From NCBI GenBank assembly GCA_964035545.1, contig OZ037766.1, positions 30,799,274-30,863,273 on the forward strand: DNA of 64,000 nt. Reading direction: 5' to 3'. The DNA is from Bugula neritina (lineage: Eukaryota > Bryozoa > Gymnolaemata > Cheilostomatida > Bugulidae). The notes under the pieces are model-generated. The model was not told the DNA's origin. It saw nothing but the letters and a program-made list of their open reading frames with translations, and made no database searches. The translations under genes were made by a program, and so were the position numbers. Position 1 is the stretch's first letter; every line of letters begins with the position of its first letter. Positions 38,760 to 49,862 of this stretch are shown here, one piece after another.

Positions 38760-41700
38760 GGATGTCCCAATTTCTATAGCTCTAAAGGAAATTGTTTGAG
38801 TAGCTGTAGGAAAAGCAAGCTCCGTTATAATATAGCCACTAATGAATACTACTACAACACTGAAGATGTCTACCAACACATGGGAAAACACTGCCTATCA
38901 GAATGTCCGAGTAAGTGTAACTTCTTATAAAATCTTTATGATCAGTTACTTTAGGCTTCCTTTGAAATAAGCAATCAAAACATTGATTTTCTAGTGTATG
39001 TTATTTAGTTACTACCATCAGTTTATGAAAGAGGGACTTCAACTCACATATTTAACCAAGGTTGAAGATTGGTAGGCATACCATTGTAAGCGAAATTACT
39101 AAATAAAACATCCAACAAAGTAGAAATCACATAAATAAATATATATATTTCTGCTATTTTTTGGTTTACATGGTCAGGAATGGGTGTTGAACAGTTTCCT
39201 GGTTTGCCTAGATTTAAAACTTTTAAGAATACTTACACTTACAGCTCATTCAGAATTGATACTTTTGAATGCAGAGTAAAGTACAAAAACTGCTTGGAGT
39301 AGTGAAAAATTACTGAATAGCATTTGCATGTTATTTAAATTAATAAAATTATTTCAAATAATGCTAGCGTGCTTTTGCAGGTGGTTTTTATGTGTATGAG
39401 AGGAGAAAATGTGTAGATCAATGCCCACCAGGCTCCACAGTGTCAGATGAACAGCCGGGCCATTGCGTGAAATGTAGCAACTGTCCAAAGTCTTGCTATT
39501 CTCAAGAAATTAATGGAGCCATTCTTCCAAACAGTACACATTGTACTAGGGTTATAGGGGATATAATACTACCACAGGGCAAAGGTAAAATATGATTGCT
39601 TATATATTTTTGTAATTGATATAATGTCTGTAGATAATAACGGGAAATGCTAAAGGTTAGAGTAGTGTAGTGTTGACTTTGCAATGCTTATATATTTGTA
39701 TAATTGTCTGTAGATAATAACTGCAAATTCTGGAGGTTGGATTACTGTAGTATGAGATAGTATGAGATAGTATGAGATAACATGAGATAGTATGAGATAG
39801 TATGAGATAGTATGAGATAGTATGAGATAACATGAAATAGTATGAGATAGTATGAGAAAGTATGAGATAGTATGAGATAGTATGAGATAGTATGAGATAG
39901 TATGAGATAGTATGAGATAGTATGAGATAGTATGAGATAGTATGAGATAGTATGAGATAGTATGAGATAGTATGAGATAGTATGAGATAACATGAGATAG
40001 TATGAGATAGTATGAGATAGTATGAGATAGTATGAGATAGTATGAGATAGTATGAGATAGTATGAGATAGTATGAGATAACATGAGATAGTATGAGATAG
40101 TATGAGATAGTATGAGATAGTAAGAGATAGTAAGAGATAGCATGAGATAATATGAGATAATATGAAATAGTATGAGATAGTACAAAATAATATGGGATAG
40201 CATGAAACAGTACGAGATAGAAGTTTAGTAATACGTAGTATCACTGGTTTGAACACTCTTTGATATTAATAAATTAATGAGTGATGATCCAATAACTTAT
40301 TTTATGTATTTTTTCCAAATTTTTTAATAATGCTGTACATAATTATAAAAACAATTCTTTAACGTAAATTGATATAATACAAGGTGGCTAGAATATAACT
40401 ACAGTAAATCATGTAGCTGGAATGCACCAACAACTATTGGAATCAGTTGAAGAAATTACAGGCTCTTTGGTAATTCAGATTGGAAGCTGGCCAAAAGAAA
40501 CATATGCAGTCACTGCATTTCCTAACCTAAAAAGAGTGAACGGAGAAGAATTAGCGTGGGAGACGACTGTTGCATGTGACCTTGTCGGGACTTACCTCTG
40601 CAACTTGTTAGTAGTCTATATAGTAGTTTACAGTATCTTCAAATATATTCTCAAATAGACTGAGTAACCCTCTTTTAACTCAATACATTTGTAATATCAT
40701 CTTTTAATAATTTCAACTCCTAATTTCCTTTCTTCTACAAACCATGCTAGATGCCTTTGCTTAAACTAATTGATAAACTTATTGCAATAATTTTTCAAAA
40801 CAGTTAAAGCTGCAATCTATTTAGTATGATGTGCCTTGAAACTTTAACAAACCCTATCTTATATTGCACGTTAAATATTTATTACCTCATTAACTGGAAA
40901 AACCAGTTGTTATTGTCTGCAGTGGAGGAGGAGGTTATTATAGAACTCTGGTCATTTACTCTCAGACACAATCCAATTACTCAGGTCTCCATAATTTATG
41001 GTATGTTGGTGGCTCTGTGCAACTTAGTTTCCTTAGGCTCTCTCATCCTACTAAAAGCAATTTGCGTAGAACTTTACAACTTGCTGACACTGCAACTTTA
41101 GATCTATCTGGATTCAGCCGTACAGGTAGCTAGAAAGAATTTACCTTATAACAATTGCAACATTATAACTACTAGGCTTAAACTATGCATTCTTTTTTTC
41201 AAAGTCAATGTCTTAAAGTAACTGATAGCTTTTACTGGAGAAGATTTTTACTTATCTAACAGTAAATTTTTTAACTGTTTATTTCTGCAACTATATTTTG
41301 AGTATAATTCTACTTCAATTGTGATTTCTATTTTATACAAATTTTAGCTATAAAATATATAAGTTAGTTATACTAATAATTTCATCTAAAAAAAACTAAT
41401 TATATTTAGTTCTAACAAAAAAAATTAATTTTATTGATGCCTAACATGCAGCTACTAAAAATCAGAATAGTATTTTATCATAATTTAGAGAAAGCAAAAT
41501 GTGCAGAAGAATGTGAGACAGACTGTACTGGACCTGGTGATAACCATTGTTTTCGTTGCCTTGACAACAGCTGTAAACAATGTAAAACATATAAACAAGG
41601 AGACAGGTGTGTGAAAAGCTGTAGTGGTCCCCATTACATAACTGCTGACAGACAGGAAATGGTTTGTACCAGCTGCCATCCTGCTTGTAAGATTGGCTGC

Positions 41701-44700
41701 GCAGGCCCGGTGAGTTAATGATTATGTAATCAGTGATTTTTATTGCTTTATTGATTATCATCCTAAATAGAATGTCATTTGGGAAATAAAGTTTTTTTAT
41801 TCAAATAGTTCTTATGCTTTGTTTAATTCTTTTTGTTAAACAGTAACATACATGTCCAAATTATTAAAGAATACTATTAAGGAACATTTTACCATTACAT
41901 TAAAATTTGTAATAAAAGTATGTATATTACATTTTTAATCTATAGACATAAGATTTTTTCATAGTAAACACAAAGTCATGGGTTTAAACCCCCACAAAGG
42001 CCATTAGTGGTGCTAGGAAGAGCATCCAGTCATTATTGCTTCTGTGCCTCATTTAAACAAGTCCTTAGCTGATAAGTCTCAAACCCTATTTAACAAAAAA
42101 TTTTTCCATCACAAGGGGTTCCTCACATGTATCCTGGCTATAAACTTGAGTGATATTTTTATATATGTTTATTGCGTTTGATAAAAGTTTACTGATTATA
42201 CTTTACGTGTTGTTTGCTTAAATTATTTTTTGATAAAGTATGTTTTTTTCGAACTATAATTTGAAGACAGGATATACCTGTTTTGCAAAGTTTTTAATCA
42301 TTTTAGTTAGACACTCACTGTACAGCTTGTGACAAGTTTAAACTAAGAGAAAGGTGTGTATTGAGCTGTCCATCAAACACTGTAGCCAATGAGGATACAA
42401 GAACTTGCTTGACGTGTGCAAAAGGTTGCCAGTTTGTGTAAGCTGCCTTATTACTCATTACTAAATCAGTAGTTTCATTTTATGACTTGCTAGTGCAATG
42501 TTTTCTGGTGATGGTTCCAGGCTCAAATGACAGAAACATATTTTACAGTATTTACCTTCGCTTAACTTCAAATTAGACAATTTCAAGTCAGCAACTATAA
42601 TATGGCAAATTGTCAACTGCATCTAAGGTTCATAAAATGATGTGGGGTTTAAATTTTGGTTCCTAGACTTAAAATTAATTTTTTTAATTCAAAAATAGCC
42701 CAATGCTTTAACTTGTATAAGAAAAATAATCACCTGTTATAGACTGTCGAAAGAGAGAGTTTACATGCTGACAATACGTGTGTCAAGTGATGAGATCATA
42801 TCCTGGGAGTTGGAATACCACAACTTGTGCGTTGGGAGTTGTCAGCAAGTTAATTACATCGCCATGGAAACCTTTGATGATAATGGGTACAGCATACACA
42901 AAAAACAGCTTGGTTTAGGTAAATATTAAACATGACTGCTAATGTAGAAGAATATGAGAATATAATAAAATGCTTTTAAGATCAGGTAAATTTTAATAGC
43001 ATGTATACATTTTTGAAATTTGATCTTTCTAATGTATAGAAATATGTGCACCATTTTGTCGTCAGCTTTCATATTAACATTCAAGATATGAAGTAAAATG
43101 AGTTTTTATAACACAATAAGATACTGTAAACAAATGCAACATATTACCATAAGTCACCAACTACAAATACATGTAAGCATCACAAGTACAGACTTGTTCA
43201 GAGAAGAACATTTATCGATATGAATGACTAATTATAATCATCTTTATATAGAAGAAACATAATTTATGTGGTTTTTATTTTGCTATCACAGTTTACCAGT
43301 TATTATTATAAATGTTGAGGTATTAAGTTGTAAATAATTACTAGGATTTTCTTGAATTATTTTGTCTTGCTTTGAAAAATTGACTGTAATCTAGTATTAA
43401 GATTATCTATAGATTTTAATTCATTTTCTTATTATAATAGCTGTAAAAGCCATGGTTAAACATAAACATTTTACAATGTCATTAAAATACTTTAGTCTAT
43501 TTAAAAACATGTGAAATTATAAAATGCATATGTTTTATATATAAAAATTCAATTTATATGTTAGAACTATAATATTCATGATTAATATAATTGTTTGATT
43601 TCTGCCTATGTAAACATGCTAATTGCTATATATTACTTCATCTTGAATATGTTATACACTATGTTTTAAATCTCTAGTCAACAAGGGGTTCAACTTAAGA
43701 CACCCAGGTTTTAACGTCAAAGGAGAAAGGTTTCTTCGTGCAAAAGTTGTCATCTCGTTGGGGAGTCCAGAACAGACCCAGGTGGACAATCCGGTTTATT
43801 TCTACCTTCCAGGTAATATATTCACACATTCTATGTATGGCTGTATGACGTCTATACATTTTATGATGTCATGAGACTGTATGTATGCGGTGTGGTGTTT
43901 ATAGTTTCTATGGAGCCGTGAGAGAATATGAGATAGTAAGAGATAGTAAGAGATAGTATGAGATGATAGGAGATATAGTATGAGATAGTATGAGATAGTA
44001 TGAGATAGTATGAGATAGCATGAGATAGTATGAGATAGTATGAGATAACAAGAGATAGTATGAGATAGTATGATATAGTATGAGATAACATGAGATAGTA
44101 TGAGATAGTATGAGATATTATGACATTGTATGAGATAGTATGAGATAGTATGAGATAGTATGAGATAGTATGAGATAACAAGAGATAGTATAAGATAGTA
44201 TGAGATAGTAAGAGATAGCATGAGATAGTATGAGATAATATGAGATAGTATGAGATAATATGAGATAGTATGAGATAATATGAGATAGTATGAGATAGTA
44301 TGACATTGTATGAGATAGTATGAGATAGTATGAGATAGTATGAGATAATATGAGATAGTATGAGATAATATGAGATAATATGAGATAATATGAGATAGTA
44401 TGAGATAGTATGAGATAGTATGAGATAATATGAGATAGTATGAGATAGTATGAGATAGTATGAGATAACAAGAGATAGTATGAGAAAATGAATAAAATAA
44501 TAACTTTTATTTTATGTAAACTACATATTTTCAGAGATTAAAATTGTCATTAGCAAAGTGTGTATTAGATATAAACTGTTTTATGTGATTTAAGCCATCA
44601 AACTAAAAAACCTCCATATACTTTTTCTAACACATGCAGGTAGAAGACTGCTTATTGAACCTGAAAGTTTTGGTGCTCAAGTTTTAGCTGCCAACTCAAT

Positions 44701-47700
44701 CAATGTTATATTTGAGTGCTGGGAGAGGCATCCCTTGTTTGAACCACCTGGCAGCATCTTCCTTACCCTGGTGTCTCAAAATATTACTGTTGTGCAAAAA
44801 GTCAGTCTTGTGGCTATTCGGTATGAATAACTTGAATATCACTTGCGGGGATTTATTTTTACATTATATATAATGTAAGTTATATATATTATACATATAT
44901 TGGAAATAGTATATTATGTATATAATATATAATATATAACATATATAATATTCTTTAAAGTACACATTGGAACAACTTTGTTAGTCAATCTCCTAATAAA
45001 AAATCACAAATTACTTATCCCACAATCTTTTGGTATATGTATAGAATCAGTGTAGCTGTAATTCACAAGGTTTAATGTTTACCAAAAATAAATAAAAATT
45101 TTCCTGAACAAGATTAAACGTTAAATGTTTTGATCTTAACCACCTTTCAAAATGACAATAAAGAAATATATATAATGTTGTTGCATACGAATATAGATTC
45201 TAACCACTTTTAACAATGAGAAGAAATGAAAGTGCATAATATTGTTGAATATATAAAACACAATTGAATAAATGTACATGGTGTGTATCGTTTTTATCAG
45301 ATTGACTAAAAATCTTTATGAAAATGCTATAGCAGATAACACAAAAGTTCTGATTCTAACATTGTATATTACAGTCTTCTATAAAACTTCTCAATATATC
45401 AGGACACTATAACTTATTGTAGACTAAGATTTAAGTGTAAGTTACAGCTATCTCTGTTACATATGACTATAATAGTCTCATAAGTGTGTCTAAAATACTG
45501 TGATGGTTTTTTATCATAATTCAAGTATCACAATTTACTAAAATGTTTCAAAACATAAAAAATCAAGCAAATTTATAAAGAATCTAATTGATGATTCAAT
45601 TATACTTAGTCATATTTTATTAGTTTAGCATAAAAGACCATATATATATATATATATATTAGGAATTACATTGTGAAAAATAGAAATATTGTGTAAAATG
45701 ACTCACATGCCTAAAATGCAAATACATGTTGACACATGACTACTTTACTATTACTATATAGCACGATAACAAGAAATCAACTGAACAGCAAAGAAAGGGG
45801 AATGAAGGTGAAATACAATGTGCCGATAAATTTTACCTACGACAGTGGTGGAACTACCACCTTTGCAAGTCCATCGGTCATCATAAAAATAAAAAGTAAA
45901 TCTGGAGAGAATTATTACGCTTGGCAGGTTTTTGCAAAAAAACTTGTGCAAGGTGAATCAATATTTTATTCCTTGTATTTCATTTTATTGAATAAATTTT
46001 GATTGAGTAATCTGATTTTTTACTACTAGCTATTTCATATACAATTTAGATTTAATTAGATAGGCTTTATATTGTAAACTTTTGCTGTGCTATATGTATA
46101 AGCGGTAAAATTATGACACAGTTAGAACACAATTTTATGTTGCATCATCTTATATTAAAGTGGCTTTGCAATATGAGCAGCGTTTTGAGTTTACTAAAGA
46201 CTAAACCAAGTTTTATTGGTACCTTCTGATATATCCCTGGATCATTATGCTTTACAGCCCATAAATGTCTTTAGCAGAAAAATGTAACTTTAAACAATAA
46301 AATAATCGAATTAATAAAATTTTGTAGGTAAAAATAATTTCTAACACATTTTACTTGTTTATTCATTTTGAATTATTGTTGATTTTTAAGATGAGCCTGA
46401 AAAAATCCCTGCAGTTAAAAGATATTTTACTTTTCAAGCTGCTTTTATTCAAAAAATCTAGCAGAATCAGCTTTAGATTAATAATAAGCTGTATAACGTT
46501 TGTGTATGAAGCCATAATAATTATTTACAAAATAAGTTATCTGTAACTTTAATTAATATCATTTATTACATAAAACTTTAGTGTAAAAATAAATGTACAT
46601 CTAAAGCAGGTTTAAATTTGAAAATACTAATTTCCAGTGGGGGGGGGGGGGCTGGTATATGCAGAATACCTTGAATTGTACTGGAACCTGCTATAATGGC
46701 TTGCATATTAATTAGGCCTTGGAGTATATATGTCATGTTAGTTAAAATAGAATGTCATCATATATACATAACTATTGTATCAGATTTTGTATATATTGTT
46801 TTGTTACAGCCTCCCTCAGCTTATAAACTATTTTTTCAAGTTACTGCCATAATTTTACAAAGTTGGACTATATTAATGCATTGCCAAACAATTTATTTAT
46901 TTTTTAAACAACCTAGCTGAAATAAATAATAATTAATGAAATATACCATATTGTAATGAAATAAGGATAAAAGTTTTGTGTAATTTTAGAGATAGACAAA
47001 AATAGAGGGACTATTTCACCTACTACATATTTGATTATAGTTCTTTCTTCACTGCTTACCCTGTTTATGGCCGTAGCGGTAAGTACAACTTTTTATACCC
47101 TGTTAAAGAAACAGTTTGTATTTGAATGATTTGCAGCACGCAAGATGCTATGGTAATGGAGAGTAATCAACTTATTGGGCAATATGTTAGGCAATGTTGC
47201 AAGTGCTTGTTTTAAGTTTTGGATATAGATTGGAGATATAAAATGTGACATGGCATGTGGCATGTGACAGGTTACATGTGACATGTGACAGGTTACATGT
47301 GACAGGTTACATGTGACATGTGACAGGTTACATGTGACATGTGACAGGTTACATGTGACAGGTTACATGTCACATATTATTTCTGACATGCCAATGAGAC
47401 ATGCAACAAATAACGTATTTCAGGTGGCAATTGTGACATGGTGAATGAAGTTATGTATAGTGGAAAAAATCTATATAACTAATACATGACACTAAATATT
47501 GAAAATTTAGCTGATAACAAAGAAGTATAACTGCTTATATAGTTGAGCATTGATATCAGCAACAGGAAGGTTTATGATTGCTAGCATGGTGAAAGTAGTA
47601 ACGCTTGAGTAACAGTTATAGTACTTGAATAACATTGAGTTCTATGACTTCTATGACTTTCTATGCATTATGAATAGATAATGGATGCTTGGTGGTTGTG

Positions 47701-48241
47701 GTTTGCATGAAATGAGGGTTTGGGGTTTCATTTGATGTAACCTTTTCCCAACATCGAATGAAAAAAACTATTTCCCATGATGCCGACCTTGAAAACATAG
47801 AGTAATATTAGTGGTTCTAATTAATAATAAAATAGATGCTTATTTGTAGTAAAAACAGGATCATATGCTGATAGAGTTATGCTTGTAAAAAGTAGCATTC
47901 AATAGTGGTAGTGGTAAACTATCAGAGAACGAGATTGAAAGTTTTCACAATACAATTTTTCATTATTATGTGTTTAGGTTGGAATATTGGGTTACACAGT
48001 GATCACGGGAAAGAAGCCAAACATACGTAAAAGGAAGTCGAAACAACACAATGCTGCTTCGCGACAGTCAAGCTTGAAAAAACCTTACTGTGTATCACCA
48101 AACATACCCAATGATTATGTCTACTTCAACGGAATACCTTTAATAATGGAGCCGAGAAATTCTGGCTACAGCAGCTATTTGAATGCCGAGAACATCAGCT
48201 ATTGGCAGAATTCTCGTGTTTTTCCGCAGACACCCAATTGA
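38011..48241 (+). CDS. Short kinase-lacking L-domain/furin-like receptor 2 (13 exons, 735 aa)
   Basis: Exons: 38011-38083, 38761-38910, 39381-39584, 40417-40606, 40923-41125, 41489-41709, 42307-42437, 42743-42918, 43678-43812, 44640-44820, 45762-45952, 46990-47078, 47978-48241. Phases equal those of short receptor 1 and total 2208 nt. The start is either of two adjacent ATGs (38011, 38014); the following KVIFFVLFAIPNHICG is a signal peptide. Domain order is the same: Cys-rich, L domain, furin-like (CKQCKTYKQGDRCVKSC), membrane-proximal region, TM (~631-658) and a tail of about 77 residues. The tail keeps the tyrosines at ~695 (NDYV), ~715 (SYLNA) and ~723 (ISYWQ), though the residues around them have changed, and gains a basic KRKSK patch. 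Frame and splice sites are intact. A polyadenylation signal AATAAA lies at 48339-48344. Confidence 0.85.
38158..38304. repeat. Near-perfect palindrome in intron 1 of short receptor 2
   Basis: Arms 38158-38221 and 38241-38304 (64 bp each, two or three mismatches) flank a 19-bp loop. Arm landmarks are TTGACAGTGATTTTTTTATA and its complement. The paralogous intron (27530-27600) lacks the palindrome but contains sequence like the outer part of the right arm. It is either a foldback MITE or a templated inverted duplication. Confidence 0.9.
38674..38756. repeat. (TA)n microsatellite abutting exon 2 of short receptor 2
   Basis: About 80 bp of pure TA runs right up to the TTCAG acceptor, replacing the usual polypyrimidine tract. 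Confidence 0.95.
39749..40221. repeat. TATGAGATAG minisatellite in intron 3 of short receptor 2
   Basis: About 47 copies of the same decamer as in the intron 9 arrays, here very homogeneous. Intron 3 of short receptor 1 (28794-28955) has no array. A partial duplication of the flank (GTCTGTAGATAATAAC twice) lies just before it. Minus-strand frames of up to 199 residues are artefacts. Confidence 0.95.
41961..42160 (+). repeat. tRNA-derived SINE, copy 4, 5' truncated
   Basis: Starts within the body (TAGTAAACACAAAGTCATGG), has GGGTTTAAACCCCC in place of the B box, then AAAGGCCATTAGTGGTGCTAG, ATTGCTTCTGTGCCTC, TTTCCATCACA and GGGGTTCCTCAC. It lies in intron 6 of short receptor 2 and is absent from the paralogous intron. 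Confidence 0.7.
43919..44492. repeat. TATGAGATAG minisatellite in intron 9 of short receptor 2
   Basis: About 57 copies of the decamer with variants TATGAGATAA, CAAGAGATAG and TATGACATTG. It occupies the same intron as the array at 32283-32725, so an ancestral array predates the gene duplication. Confidence 0.95.
46639..46651. repeat. G13 homopolymer in intron 11 of short receptor 2
   Basis: Thirteen G residues in a row in very AT-rich sequence, followed by CTGG. It may form a four-stranded structure or be a length error. Confidence 0.8.
47241..47370. repeat. ACATGTGACAGGTT minisatellite in intron 12 of short receptor 2
   Basis: Seven to nine units of ACATGTGACAGGTT with or without an extra ACATGTG. 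It is related to the array at 36366-36735 in the orthologous intron, so the array was present before duplication and expanded or contracted since. Confidence 0.85.
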
Positions 48242-49831
48242 TAATATCAATGATATCTGCAGTTAGACATCAATTGTTTCTGTTTTCTAAGTAACTGTGA
48301 CAACTTAGTGTTTGATATATTGACTGTCTCAGCTGTTGAATAAACTATTTAAAGCAAAAGTGTAGAATTTCCAATATCATAATGTGAAAACTTTTGGCCA
48401 GTTATATTTATGACAAATTATGCGCAGTCATTTATTAACTTTTTATTTGTATATGTTATGAAATATAGTAAATGTGTTAGGTAACAATATTACATAATTA
48501 ACTCGAATGTATCAGATATATATTATACATTTTATTCATATCAGAGTAGCAATCTTTCAAGTGACAAGTTTGATGCACCGTTTACGATTATACTTGCAGA
48601 GCATAACAAAGTAAAACAACTAAATAAAACACCCTCATTTGTTAAAAGGAAAACTCTGAAAGTAAATTGAAAAAGCTGTGCATATATAAATATTTAAAAT
48701 TCAATACAAACTGCTTCTACCATATAATACAGACATAACCAACTTTCACAAGTTAAGAAAAAAGATGTGTTTTACGTTTATTTTTCTTGTTACCTACTTT
48801 AGAAATACCCTAAAACTTCATAAATTTTAATTTAACATGTAATTTTCTGATATTAAGTTTATTTCTATAGATAGCACCAACCTTATAATTATTAAATAGA
48901 CTAGATTTGTAAGAGCACTGCCTGGCTCAGTATCTTTGCCTCCCGTAACAGTGCTTGTGGGTTTCATACATGTTACAAATCATACCGTAGCAGTATGAGC
49001 AACATGCTTTCTAAAATAAATGTGCTGTTGCTTAAAATAGAACTTCACCAATTGTGCACAAACAAATATTTTTAGTGAATTTATAATGCATCTTTAAATT
49101 AGGAGAACATAAAAGAACCAGATTTTGTTTGATATGTTTCAACAAGTTCACTGAAAAATGGCTTGCATGCAAGTTATGGCATATGACATAACTTTAAACC
49201 ATTTAAAGTTTCTAATAGAGTGTCGTGTTCATTATATTCACTTATACCAAGTTCAAATTCCTAAACACTTATTTGGCTCTTTCAGCAATGTCTATAAAAG
49301 TCAAGAAAACTTATATCACAATCACAAACAGGGATAAAGTTCTCATGGTAAAGCTATGTGTACTATAATCGATGAAATGTGACAGCAGTTCGTTCAGGAG
49401 TACACAGGTTTATGAGTTATAATATATCTGTAAAAAAGTTCTCTCCTGCAAATTTAACAATTTAACAAACCTCCTGGTATTGCAAGCTGGTGCATGTGCC
49501 ACATCACAGAGGTTAATGGGTGATCTCAACATCACAATAACATTAATGTGACTGTTCATTACCATGCAGGATAATAAATTTTATGCCACACGTACTTTAT
49601 GTGAGCAAAAATCATGCAAACATGTATTAACAGAATATTTTTCTATAAGTGAAGTATATGCAAGGTATAGAAGTGAGTTTTTTAAGTAGGAACTTGGACA
49701 AACAAGCAGCTTGTCCTGGATATCATAGATTAGTACATAATATAGTAATTATATAGTCATATGTCATATCTTATAGTATAGTACAGCATGATGTACGTGG
49801 GTTGTTGCCAATAATACAACTAATACATGCA

Positions 49832-49862
<31 letters not shown>

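Noticed and set aside
46355-46546. Basic/hydrophobic 63-aa frame near the G13 tract
   Set aside because: Lies in intron 11 of short receptor 2, is not conserved in the paralogous intron and has no domain.
48900-48990. Possible tRNA or fifth SINE copy (AAGAGCACTGCCTGGCTC...GTGGGTTTCATAC)
   Set aside because: The A- and B-box resemblance is weak, no cloverleaf could be closed and the SINE tail is missing.
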